This document shows positions 25,001 through 38,200 of a DNA stretch of 64,000 nucleotides, one piece after another. The DNA lies in assembly GCF_000276665.1 (NCBI RefSeq), contig NW_004955477.1, positions 5,780,179 to 5,844,178 of the forward strand, read 5' to 3'. The DNA is from Chinchilla lanigera. Lineage: Eukaryota; Chordata; Mammalia; Rodentia; Chinchillidae. The notes under the pieces are model-generated. The model saw only the letters and a list, made by a program, of their open reading frames with translations, was not told the origin of the DNA and did no database searches. Position 1 is the stretch's first letter. Every line of letters starts with the position of its first letter. A program made the position numbers and the translations under genes.

Positions 25001-28000
25001 ACGTACACTGATGACAAACTTCCCCTAGTGCTATTTTTTTTTTTTATTTAATGCTCTGAGTTTTGAATCTGATATATGTATGTATACAAACACATGCACA
25101 TAGGGAAGCGCCACCTTGGACTTTGAGACTCAGTGTTTATAACAGTACATGATTTGAATTTTGCTGTAGGCTTCCTCATCTTCGGGCACATGACTGTGTG
25201 CTGCAGATTGAGCCTGAAAGAGATGGGTTTTCAACAGGTTTGCAGCAGTGTCCAGGCGCTCTGCCTGTTGCACCCTGGCCCTAGCACATTATTTAACCAA
25301 CTCCAAGATGCTTCTACCACCTACAAAGTGGGGGTGGGGTGGGGGTGTGGGCCTGTTTTAATTAGCTTACAACTAAATGTGAGGCTCAGACACAGGGCTT
25401 CACAAACAGCCCAGGGTTGTGTAGCTGTAGCCCCCAGAGACTGTATGTCAATGCTCCTGCTGATCACTAACTTTTCATACAGAAACAACCCACACGGGCA
25501 CAGCAGTGGATGGCACACCTAAACTGTATTTTGCTTATTTTTTAGCACAAGGCTCATCTGCCTTTTTTTTTTTTTTTGCCTTCCTTTTATTGTTTCTAAA
25601 TTTGTCTCTCTTTTGTCCTTTCTTTCTTTTCTTTCTTTCTTAGAAATTAGGTCATATTGAAAGCCAGCTCCACGCAGTATTGTTTTGCAATCTCTCAGCT
25701 TAATAAGAGAATTCTCCATTTTCAAAATAACTATCTATATTTGGAGCAACAAGCTTCCCTGCTCCACACCCGCTGTTTGTTCCATTTCCCCTTCAACTCT
25801 GGTTTCTCCGAGTGCAGGCTGGCTGGCCACTGGGCTTGCTGAGGAGGGCTCTGAGTCAGTACCACTTGACTGTCACCACCGCAAAAGAGAGGGCCGCACC
25901 CTGGGAGGGCGGCCGGGAATAGGGTGAGGCAGGAGAAGCATTTGCCCTTGGCACAAAATTTAAGAACTCACAGAAAAACTCAGCAGTCAGGATAAATCAT
26001 ATTTTAATATAGTATTTAAAAGATTCAAAATTAACGCAAGCTACCTCTGGTGAACAAAATAGCACAGTTACAAATGAAGACACAAGCACTCTGATGGGTT
26101 TCTCGTGTTGCCTTGGACTCCGACTTGGTTTGAGTTACAGTTACTGATTCTAAGACTATTTAAAAGTTTGCTATGTTGGTCATAACAGATTCTGTGCAAC
26201 AAGTTGGATTTTTTAGAAATAGCATTAGAATGGGAATTCTCCTGATAACTGAAATTTTGGGGTGCCTCTTTACATTTGGCTCCCAGAGCAGAGGCCTCAC
26301 ACACCTGACCCTCTGGCCCTGCTTTTGCACAGCCCCTCTGCTGCACATTCCCTTGTCCTGTGACAAGCAGGCCAAGATGTGGTGCTGGGAAGACCCTGGA
26401 CTCAGGATCGAGCTGGTGGGAGCTGGTGCTGCTTCCAGGGCACCCTGGGCCAGCTGCCTATTTACCCCTCTCTCCAGGGAAGAGCTGCCCAGGTCCTATG
26501 ACCACATTCTTGCAGCATTCCTCTTCCAAGCCTGCTGGGACCTGCCATTCTTGGGTCCTCAGAGGGACATACTTGAGTTCAGCTCTCACACCCCTTCCTT
26601 TTATTTCCCCGCCCACTGGTCTGAGCCCTTCTTCCAGGGATCATGAAAGGAACCCAGGTGCATCTTCAAGGGCTCAGTCCCATTGTGTTTGGACTTTGGT
26701 GTGTGATCAACACAAAGTTCAGCTGAACTTGCTGAGGCTAAAAGAGGCCTGGTATTGGGATCAGCACAGTGGGGTGAATGCTTAGTATCTGTCCCAGCAT
26801 TAGAAGGCTTGAGCTGTTTATTTGACATCTGCTTTTTTTTTTTTTTTTTGGTTTTTCTCCGGTACCGGGAACCGAACTCACGACCTTGCGCTTGCCAGGC
26901 AGGCGCTTTTGCCACTGAGCTAAATCCCCAGCCCCTTGACATCTGCTTCTGTTTCCTCATCTATGAAGTGGGGATACTCCTTACCCCCACAAGATTGTGG
27001 TAGCATGTAAATAAAGTAAGGTGACAGGTAACATGTAAATGAGTGTCAGGATGATTTCTGCAGTCTCCACTCAGAGGTAGCAGATGACTATTCTAATAAA
27101 GTCTGTTCCCGGGCCCCAGATTAAATCCCCAAAAATGAGTGCCATTGGCCAAGGAAAAAATCCCCTCTCTGGACAGGATCTCCTTTGCCTCCATCTCAGC
27201 AAGTGATTTCAAGCTGGGTTTCTGGGACCAACCCAATGACAAATGTCATGGAAATATATGAGAGGAGTCACCAGAAAAGATGCCAGTGTGAAAAACAAAT
27301 CAGAAGCATCCCCTGTCAGTTATTGGAGCAGGTGGGGCCTCTCCTTGAACTGGATGCAAAAGAGGCACTTCAGGGCTAAATAGATTACCAAAGACCCTTC
27401 CCTGGGTGTGTGCTTATTTCCCCTGAGCCACCCAAGCAAGACCCCTAGGTCTCCTGACAGTGAGAGAACGTGCAGGATCCGGTCTGTACAGGTGGCAGTT
27501 GTGTGTGCTTGGGTCACAGCTACCAGTGTGCAGTATGCAGAGTGCTCTGCCTCCCTTACCCCATCTGACACTCTGTGGACCCAGAGAACTAAGGAGCAAT
27601 GCCACATTCTGGACCTGGTACAACTGTCAGGGTTCCACAGCTGGGAGGTATCACAGCCTGGACTCTCCTCACCACTCCTACCCTTCTGCCCGCCACACCA
27701 TAGCCACCTTGCCTTCCAGGGAACAGGGAGGGTCTTGAAGTTTTTTTAATTTATTACTTTTTAACAAGCTTTATATTTTGAGAGCAGTTTTAAACATTCA
27801 GGGAAATTGCACACGAACTGCAGACTTCACATATACCCCATCTCTCCACAGCATCGGTGTCCTCTGTCATTAAGAACTTGCATTACTGTGCTACACTTAT
27901 GATTGGTGAACTACTATTGACACATTGCTACCAGCAAACTATCGCAGTTAAAGCTTGCTCATTCCGTGAGTTTCGGCAGGTGCACAGCATCATATGCCAT

Positions 28001-31000
28001 TATACTATGCTGCCTGGTTTTTATGTCCAGTGCTAGGGTCAAAAAATGGGGATATATAGAGGATGTTGCCACAAATTCAGTCTCTAGGTAAAATCGAGGA
28101 GGCAGTATTGAGATGGCTCTGAGGAGGAAGCTGGGAAGACCATGGGAATAGATGCTGGTGGCTGGAGAACAAGCTCAAGTCCTGCCTGTTGGCCTTGCTG
28201 AGATACCCACCAGGCTGGTCCATTCACACATTCACGTGGCAGTGGCTCTGCCAGGCCCCAGTGCAGAGCAAAGAGTGCAGCCTACAGCACCCCACTGTGT
28301 GCACTTGCTGGGGGACTGGGTCTGCCATTGCAGACGCTTCTACTTACACAGGGCCCTGACCCAAAGCGCCAGCAAGCCCGGAGCAGCTTGGCTTAGATCT
28401 GAGATCTTTGGGGTTGCGCTGTGAGGTTGGTCCCCAGGCTAGGGACTTGAGGGGAGTTACGCAAAAGTCCTCATTTTTTCCCAAGCTTGATAAAGGGAGC
28501 ACCCATCAGGCTGGACTCACAGATCCCAGCCACGGTCCTCTGCTCACTAGCCTGCTGACCCTGGACAGATCTGTAACTCCCTTGCTTTGGGTTTCAGACT
28601 CCTCTTCCCTACAAACAAGGGTGATCCCTGTGTCATCTGATGATAGGTGAGCTTTAAAGGTCAGAGCAGATGACCCAGCTTCTCCCAGTTTGCCTGGCAC
28701 ATTGTAAATACTGAGTAAATATTTACACTTTTTATTGGATCCCATGGCCCCTGGGTCTTGCCAGTGGTTAGCTTTACCCTTGAAAGACATAATTTGAGGT
28801 TCAAAATGCTCTTTTACTTTGTGTACCATGAAGAGCAAGTCCAAACAGTGACAAACATAGAACAGCTGGAGCCAACTAAGAACCCAAGGCAGGTGGCTCC
28901 AGATAAGAAAAGGAACTAGAAGTCCAGACAGCTGAGTTTAAGCCCAAGTGTGCCACTTATCAGTTTGCATGTCCTAGCACATGAAGCATCGTTTCACACC
29001 TCCAGTTCCTCACCTGGGACAAGGTGGTTAAGGTAGGGAGTCTGGAGCAACAGGGGTTGTTATGGTGGGGAGTCTAGAGCAATAAGAGGACCAGGTCCCT
29101 GGGAAAGTTACTGATGGAGGTGCTGATTCAGTGTTTGGGAGGATCCCTGAGAATCCACATTTCTGACCACCTCCAAGACCTTGATATAACTGGTCCACAG
29201 AGAGCACTTTGAGTTCCGAGTAAAGTTAATACCATGTCCAAGGTCTCCTTCCAGGCTCTTTCTCCTCATTCTCATCCTCAGCCTCTCCCTAAAATCAGCA
29301 TCCCTGTCTGTCTTGTCTCCTAGGTCAGAGCTCTGTTAGGGTCAGCCCACTCCTGCTTGGGGAGAGCCTGCTCTGGGGCAAGCCTGTGGGGCCAGCGATG
29401 TGGTGAGGTGTGTGAGCCAGTCTTAGTGTAGCTGAGATGATGAGCACAAGCTGGTTTGCTCTGAGATGTGTTTCACTTCCTGTGCCCAGGGAGGAAGCTG
29501 ATGGGAGTGCAGCGCTTGGATGCCTCGTATTTAGTGCTAACTCTACATTTTTTTTCCAGTCGTTGCCATCTGGACACACACAAGGAACTTTTGAACTGGC
29601 AAATAAAGAAGAAAACAGAGAAAAAAACAGATATCCCAACATCCTTCCCAGTAAGATTTTATTTATTTATTTTTTGCACTATCAATCACGTTTGGACTAA
29701 ACTCAGCATTATATTGCAGCTCCTTCATAACCGTCTGACTGGTGCTCAGCCATCAGAGCCCCTCTGTCCACAGAACTGCTCAGCGTTGCACTAGGGACAA
29801 CAGAGCATTTCCTGGGTACCTGGTTCCCTCACAGGGCTTGGGCACCTTTTCCGCTCACCTTCTAGCCCCTCGACCTATGCTTGCTGTTGAAGTCTGGGCT
29901 TCCCAGGGGAAGGTGCTGCCTCGCAGCCTTCGGCATCAGCAGGCAGGGGCCCTTCTATCAGATTCAGCCGCACTCTCGACCTGCTGGGTAGCTCCTCTGC
30001 CTTGGACCCAGGGCTCTTGGCCACAGGCAGCAAGACCCCAGCATCCTCTGGGGTCTTAGATCAAGAACAAAAGTGGCAATATAAGAAAACTGTACGGGTT
30101 TGGCACCTTTGTGGGAAAACTCAGCATCAACCCAACTTTAACCCCAACAGCAAATGGTGGCCATGGGCTAGGTTGCGTGGGTGCCAAGCAGGTGTCAGAA
30201 CTGGGGTACCAACAGCTGTGTGCTTGGCCTTCTTGTGACCTGCTGCAGCTGGAGGGCCATGCTTTGGGGGTGGTTTTCACAGCCTTCCCAGTGCTAGAAC
30301 AACCCTGTAAGTTCCCAGTCACCTTTGTAAAAATTGACCTGGCCGACTGCAACCTATGGACAACTTTGCTCTTTGGGTTAGCAGAATAGCAACCTCAAAG
30401 TGCTCTGAACCTGAGCCCAGACCTCTGCCTGGTCCAAAGAACCACCTCCCTGAGGCAGCGCCTCCTGGGACCAGAAAGCTAGCCCGCAGTGGGCTTTAGC
30501 TTGTTACTTCTAGCTGTATTTTGAAGATGAGAATTGTATCTATTTGTTCTGTCTGTTCAAGAAGCTATGGTCTGTCCAGTCTGTGGTTTTGGATCTTCAG
30601 CACTTTCTAGAAATAATATTTTCCCATTTTACATGTAGAGAATTTATATACGGCTTTTACAAAGCACAGTGATCCAAGTAAAACTAGAGAAGTTAATCAA
30701 ATAATCTTTCATTTGTAAGGATAGTCATGGGAGGATTAGGCACCTAACTGTAAGGGAGGGCTGGCCTGGGTTAAATTCTGGGCCCACAGGGAGACCAGTC
30801 CAGAGGATCTGCTACAGGACAGGCTGTTAGGATTTGAAGAAGAGAGGAGGCACTTGTATGACTCAGTCAGCTCAGAGGGAAGGAAGACCACGGCAGCAGG
30901 AGGTCAGGGCTCATTATGAGTGATTTGTGTCAAATAAAAATCAGGGGGCTGGGGATTTAGCTCAGCGGCAAAAGCGCCTGCCTGGCAAGTGCAATGTCGT

Positions 31001-33356
31001 GAGTTCAGTTCCCGGTACCGGAGAAAAACCAAAAACAAACAAACAAAAAAAAAAAATCAGGACATTAGAGATTAGTGTCAGTTTCTAACTTAATTACCTT
31101 ATTTATCCACTTATTTATGCGTTCATTTACCTGTGTGTATTGAGGACCTACTCAGCACCAGCCAGTTCCCAGGTTCCTAACCTGCACTTCTCAGTCACAA
31201 AGCCCATAGTCCCTCAAAGGTAATATTGTCATTGTTTGCTAAGAGTATTTCTCGGGCTGGAGATATGAGTATTTCAGTGGTAGAACACTTTCTCAGCATG
31301 TGCAAAGCCCTGGGTTTCTTCCCCAGTAAAGGTGGGGTAGGGATATTTCCAGTGGGACCTCAGTGGGAACAGAATCAATGGACAGGTTTAGAATCACCTC
31401 TACCACCCAAGTGGCACATCTGCCTCGCCTGAGAATCCTGCCCCCAGACAGCAGGGCCTCCTGCTGGCACATCTCCCAGCTGCCCACATTCTCTAGCTTT
31501 CACTGCGGAAGAAAATCAGCCCCCTCCCTGACAGTGAAACTGTAGCAGATTTCTAGCTTCCCTAAATTCTCACTTGACCCCACCCCAGTTGAGGGTACTG
31601 CCCCAGCTCCTCCCTAACCTCATGGGGCACTCCACAGGCACTCAGGGGTGCTGGCAGGTGTCCAGGAACACTCACTGCCTAGGCATGGCGTGTTTCACAT
31701 GGGTGGGATATTGGGTCTCAGGGACACTGGCATGGAGACACTGTGCCTGGTGAGGACTGCAGGCGGCACCTGGATGGGGGAAAGGCCTGACCATTAAGCA
31801 GCTGCTCAAAGGAACCGTTGGTGCCCCTGCTGGGTCCAGGACTGTCAGCTGGGCCTTGGGACAGCAGACAAGGGCTCTTAGGGCTTCCAGGGCCAAGCTG
31901 AGAGAGCCCAGCTCTTATCAGGGTGGGGCTTTAAATCACCAGGGGAAGTAGGAGAGGCAGCACAGTACCCACAGCCACCCCAGTACTCACAGCCACGGGT
32001 GCCTCCGTGCCTTTGCCGACCTTCCCCAGGCTGGGGGCAGACAGGGAGGTCTGAGGACAGACCCAGAGGTCAAACTTGTTCTTGTGAAAGGGCTCCGCGG
32101 CCAAAAGTCCTATTTTCTGGAAAAATACCAACAGCTGATAATTTTAGGAAATGTGCTTTGAAAGCGAAGTGTGACTTTTTAGAATGAGAAAACAGGAAGC
32201 TCTTAGAAACTACAAGATTCAAAATGTAACCAGAAGGCTATTTTTTACCCTTGGTGTTTCTATGGCTATCCTTAAAGTGTAAGTCATCCCAAATTATTTT
32301 CAACCAGTGTGACGTGTTCAGCCAGAGCTGTTTCCGACTTCCGGTTGTCAGCCCCTTAGCAGGAGGGTCTTGAGGTGAAATGTGTGGCCGTAGCTTGGGA
32401 TTTGATGCCTTGCCCTCCACATCTGGGCCATGACTGTCCCAAGAGCTCCGCTGTCCCCTCCTCTGCCAGGGACAGAGATCTAGTCCAGCGATGAAGAGCA
32501 GACATGAGGGCCTGAGCCCCCCATCCTGTGGCCTGGCTAGTGGCTTTCCAGGTAAAAGTGAGATGAGCAGGGTGTGGTGGAGGTGTGGCCCGAGCACCAC
32601 CCACAGACACAGCCTCCACTGAGAGGAGAGGCCACAGGGTGAGAGAGGAGGACAAGGATGTGGACTTAATCAGAACAACCCAGGAAACAGGTCCTAAGCA
32701 CCCACCATGCTCCAACCTCCAAACACTCCTAAATTGCCTTGTCTGGGGCCCCCCTCTGGAGGGCAACCAGCTGCACTGCCCCACCGGGAGGGGCACTGTG
32801 GTCCACAGTACTTTCAGGGATATGAAAATGTTATTATTTCCTTAAAACCAGAAAAATAATATGTATATAATCCAGCTATCCTTTCACTAATCACTAACAC
32901 AGTGGCAAAACATTTTTTGTCTTTTTATGGATGAAAGGCCCATGAAAGCAGAACTAACCATGGCCTCTCTGACAGGCACACACACACCACACCACATGCC
33001 ACATGCCACATGCTGCATTATACAGGAGCCACTCATACCATGTCACACACACAACACACATACAAGTACACACACTTAACCCTCACAACACACATACATA
33101 CTACATATATACCACACAGAGCACAACATGTACCACATAGAGAACATATAATATGCACAGTATAATCACACACACACCGTACCATACTGCACACACACAG
33201 AACCTCATGCAACACAATACACAAGACACATACGTAACACATACACAACACATACATATGTACCTCAAATATATTATATACATCTAGCATTCACTGTACA
33301 AAATATAACACAGAGAACATAATATACATGTACACAATACATGACACATACCTCAC

Positions 33357-33403
<47 letters not shown>

Positions 33404-35165
33404 ACAGCACTGCCAGTCGGCCTCCCACTCTGCTGAGCTTCCCATACAGCAGGCCATCGTCTGCTGGGCAGGGACCAGCATGCCCTGTCTGTATCTGCGT
33501 GAGCCCTGCTTACTTCTGGCTCTGGGGCAGACAGTGAAGGATGGGATTGGGACTCAGAGTCCCCAGCCCACCCTTCATACCCACTTGTCCCAGAAAGCCT
33601 GGAAGAATGGGCTGGCTCTTGCACCTAGGCTCACCTCTGTACACATACACTGTTCAGTATTGGGCCCAAAGTGGGAGTCAGAAAAATGGCCACCGTGTGT
33701 AGGGGATCCAGCACTCTGCTACTCCAGGTCTGTGTGGTCATTCAGCAGACCCTGTCCTGGAACTGTCACCAGTCTACTGCTGAGGCCTAGTCAAGGACCA
33801 GTGTAACACATGCCTCCCCATCTCAGGGTACGAACAACCCCCACTGCAATGTTTAGGGAGATGTGTCTTCTACCCCATGACCACTGTGGGGAGCTGAGTA
33901 CATCCTTTCTAATGGTTCCTGCTTTAGATGAAATAAATATAGGGCACCTGTGAGTCCTTATCATAACATCATGGGTTTGTCTGGTCTTTTCTAGATGATC
34001 ATTCCAGAGTGATTTTGAGCCAAGGGGATGGAGCTTCCTGCTCAGACTACATTAATGCTTCCTACATAGATGTAAGTTGACCGTTTTCCCATTCTCTTGA
34101 CCCAACACAAAAACATCCACTGGGCATTTGGGGGTTGAGTCTGAGTCATGATCAAGGACAGTTTCCTTTCCAGGGCCGGAATGTACATTGTCACCACCCT
34201 TTGGGGCAGTTTGGCCACTCACATTCCTGAGAGCATGAATCCACCCACACTTTCCCAGCTAGCATCTGCATCGGGGAATCTGTTTCCAAGAAGTCAAGGA
34301 TAGCTCAGAGATAACTTATCATGTTCACTGTTCAGTGGTACCTCAGTTCACGAACTTGATTCTTTCTGCGATTCTTGTTGCAAACCAAGTTGGATGAGAA
34401 CCAAATCAAATTCGGTGGTTAGGTTCAATTTGATTTTATGAGGAAATGTGATTCCGCTCTCATCCACTTTGGTTTGTGACCAGAATCAGGAGAGAACCGA
34501 ATTCATGAACTAAGGTTCTATGTTACTGACAAACTAGAACCAGTTCAGTAAATTGTGACTCGTTAAATAAACTGTGATGATACCATATGTGACAGATTAT
34601 TAAGAACTCATTTTCATTGATCTTTAGAAGATCATTTAATGTACATTATAAAATTCTCATTTAAAATGCAAGGCTCCAAAGGACTTCTACATATTAGCCC
34701 AATTAAAAATCTGTAAATGTTTGTGTGCCTGCTTGTGTGTGTGTGGAGAGGGGAATTCACAGGGGAAAAAACATTAGAGAGGGGACATGTGAAAATAGCA
34801 TTTATTTTTGAAATTACTAGTGAGGTTTTTCCTTCTATTTTTTTCCCTCTCTTCCAAATATTCTATGGTGAGTGCATATTCCTTTCCTAACAACAAGAGA
34901 GCCTGTCATTAGAGTTAATTCTGAATAATTATAAATCTGGTTTTATTTTTCTAGGGTTACAAAGAGAAGAATAAATTCATAGCAGCTCAAGGTAAGCTTT
35001 TTATTAATTTCTGAACTTTATTTCAGTAAAATAATGTGAATATCTATCTGACAACAATACTAGGGTTTTGTATCAGGTTTTATATGTGTGTGTACTGCTA
35101 CGTTTATTCTAATACATGTTAGAGACCCATGACATAAAGGAAGTGCGTAGATAGGCACACACACT

Positions 35166-35210
<45 letters not shown>

Positions 35211-38200
35211 ATGTCCACCCCTGCATGATTGGCACAGAGGATGCCATTCTGGAATCTTGATGTTTGCATTTATTATTAGATAACCTTGACTTCTTCTCAG
35301 CTGGCCAAGCTCTACGTGGCTCTCAAGTGTGGGGGCAGCCGGATGACCAGCTTTTTAGATCCAGACCATAGCCGAGATGCTTTGGCCATGCAGACACTGT
35401 CTTACCCCAGCACTCAGTCCTCGAGGGGGTGTCCTGTTCCACAGGGCTGGAGTTGCCTTCCCTGGGAACTTGTGCTGTGCGTGGTTGGTCAGCAGCAGAG
35501 CTAACACTCCCTTTCCCCCACTTCTTCCTCTTTGGCCAACAGTCTGTGTGCAAGTCCCAAAATTCATTGTCTATCAACGTCATCTGCAGAGTTTGTTACA
35601 AATCCAGGTCTCTGAGCAATAGAGAGGACCCACATATGCATGCATATACAGAAGACCTCAGGAATATGCCCTGCTATAAATGTGAGAAAACATGACACAT
35701 GTTGGCTGAAATGGATAAAAGCGTATTTTGCAGTTACACAGGATGAGACAGACAAGGGCAGAGATTACAGTTCAAGACAGAGAGAGACTTCTTCTAGCAC
35801 CATCCTCTTAGTGTGGAGCTCTTAGCCTCAGGATTTCAAAATGGCCACTGCAACTCTGCACATTTTATGTTTATTGGAACAGGAAGTAGCAAAAGGCAAA
35901 GGAATTTCTTGTAGTGATAATCTAACTTTTGGTAGATTCCTTTCCCAGGGACTTCAGCTCTCATCTTATTGGATAGCAGTATGCTGAAAAGTTAATACTT
36001 TGACAAAGGAAAAGGGGTGGGAAATGAAGGGTGAATCACCAGCCAATGGCATCTCTCTCTCACACACCCCCACACACACCCCTTCTGATTCAGCGATTCT
36101 GGAGGGGCCTGCTATTTTGAGACATAAGCAAGCCACTTTGACATACAGCACTTGTCTGAAGACCTCTTTCTTGCCCATGAATATAACAATCTTGGCCCAA
36201 CTGCTCCGCTGGCCTCCTGCTGGGGTGGATCACTGCGCGGCACAGGCAGGGAAGGCACAAGCCTCTGCTAGCTGCAGGATGTCAGGACCTGAGGTGCCCC
36301 TTGGGCCTTGAGGAAGGACTAAGAAGCCCTTTGGGGATGGATGAGGTGCAGAGCTAGGTCTTTTGGGACTTCTCTTCATTCCTTTGCCTCTGGGACTCTG
36401 CTCTATGAACAGGCCCTAAGCAGGAGACCGTGAGTGACTTCTGGAGAATGATCTGGGAGCAGAAGTCTGCCACCATTGTCATGTTGACAAACCTGAAAGA
36501 GAGAAAAGAGGTGAGTCCCTCCTGCACCTGCCCATGAGGCCCTTCCCTCCGTCAGGCTGCTGCTTAGCTACAGGGTTCTGACCACTTCCTTTGCCTATTT
36601 CCCTTCCTTCTAGTGGTGCAGGAGAAAAATGCACTTAGTAGTTCACACCACTTGTATCTTGAAATAAATTCTCCATGTTTCTAGGACCTCACTGTCCTAA
36701 GCTACCATGTATTAGTGATGCCAGCATGGCTGCCCAGGTCTCCCCCTGCTTCTCCCACTGTGAGGGGAGCCAGGGATTTCAGAACTGAAATTTAAATGTG
36801 TTAGGCATAGACCACAGTGGGCCTCAGACTATGCATGAACATGACCACATGTTTATCATCCAGACTAGAGATAAGCACTTGAAAACAAGTATATTGAAGG
36901 AATATGTGTATATTGTCTGAATTGGAAACATCGACAAAGAAGACAAGTTGAACTGCATCCATTCCTCATGGAAAAACTCCACATTAGCATCTGCTGTGCC
37001 AGACCAGCTCTGTTCCAGGAGCCAAGACAGGCGTCCCAATGCAGGACTGAAAAGGAGGGGCAGTCACAGGTCTTGGAGGCTTGGAACAATAAGCAGGATC
37101 TGATATCAGTAGTGAGCACCCTCCAAACTAAAGGATTGGGAACTCCAGAGAGGCTTCTTCAGGTGGGGAGATGGAGTTGGGAGAATGCTTCGAGCATGTT
37201 CTAGCGTGAAGGTTCCACTTGGCAGGAGATGTCTGACCTACTCAGCCCTGCCTAGGACTCTCAGGCACAGGAGGCGCTGGCCCGGCCTGCAGCAGTGCCC
37301 AGGGGTGCTGAGGGCGCTGGGCGGGACTGCAGTGTATAGATGGAAGTGCCAGGTCCCAGGGAAGCCACAGAAAGGGTGGGGGCCAGAAGCAGTTCTGCTG
37401 CCACCTAACTAATGGGTGCCATGCCAAAAAGCACAGGGAAGTCTCCAGCCACTGATTCTGGTCTTCTGGTTGGTCCAGGATAGGGTTTTTCTTTTGTTAT
37501 TGAGAAGCAGGACTCGGGAGGGTCTCTACTTGTTCTTCTATGACTCCTGCCCTTGTCATGGAAAGAGTGACAGGAAGGAAGCGGGGGACTCTTGGGCGCA
37601 GGACACATAGCCCTTCCTTCACTGGAGTGCTGGGAGGAGGAGCCCCAAACTGTAGGGGGCCGGCCAGCCGCTCACCAGGGCCAGCGCCTTCCTGTGACTG
37701 ATGTTCTACAGAGACCAGCTTCCTGAGACCAGTGCAGCAGCTGTGTGGGCCTGAGGGTGCCCCCATGTGCCCCAGCATGCTGTCACCACATTACATGGCA
37801 TTTCTGTCACCTCCTACTGTGATTTTCCATTCTCATGACTCAGTGCTGCCTGAGGGGCCTCTCAGGTTCCACCATTTCAGATGAAATCGTGTCTCAAGAG
37901 AGTTCCCCTTTTCTTAATTGCTTACACTTTGGTCTTGGTCTCCTTGGTGTCCACATCCTGGATAACACATTGTGAAACACAGCTAGCATCTTATGATTTG
38001 GTAACGGGGGTGGGCAGGAAAGGCTGCATGGCACCCACTGGGCCCTGAGACATAGCGCTCATCCTTGCCAGAGCCTGTCAGGGCAAGAATTGCAGGCATC
38101 CCCTGGGCTTCTGTGGGCCCAGACTCACCCAAACCAGGACTTTTTGGTGCCCTCTGGCTTGTTCAGAGACACCCCACAAACAGCAAGCCAGCTGGGACCA

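Larger units (their letters stand above)
24340..29559 (+). other. PTPRE: PTPRE intron 4
   Basis: This 5.2-kb intron contains poly-T/CTTT low-complexity tracts (25.03 and 25.56 kb), a young ID SINE (26.83 kb), MIR remnants (26.95 and 28.54 kb), an antisense L1 fragment (27.75 kb) and a MER5-like remnant (29.1 kb). No gene is seen. Confidence 0.85.
29651..33994 (+). other. PTPRE: PTPRE intron 5
   Basis: This 4.3-kb intron contains a young ID SINE (30.95 kb), an older ID (31.25 kb) and a long CA-rich tract (32.98-33.41 kb). The open frames across the CA tract are dipeptide-repeat artefacts. No gene is seen. Confidence 0.85.

Noticed and set aside
33274..33624. Antisense open frames rich in Cys and Val at 33.0-33.6 kb
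   Set aside because: They are translations of the CA-rich tract.
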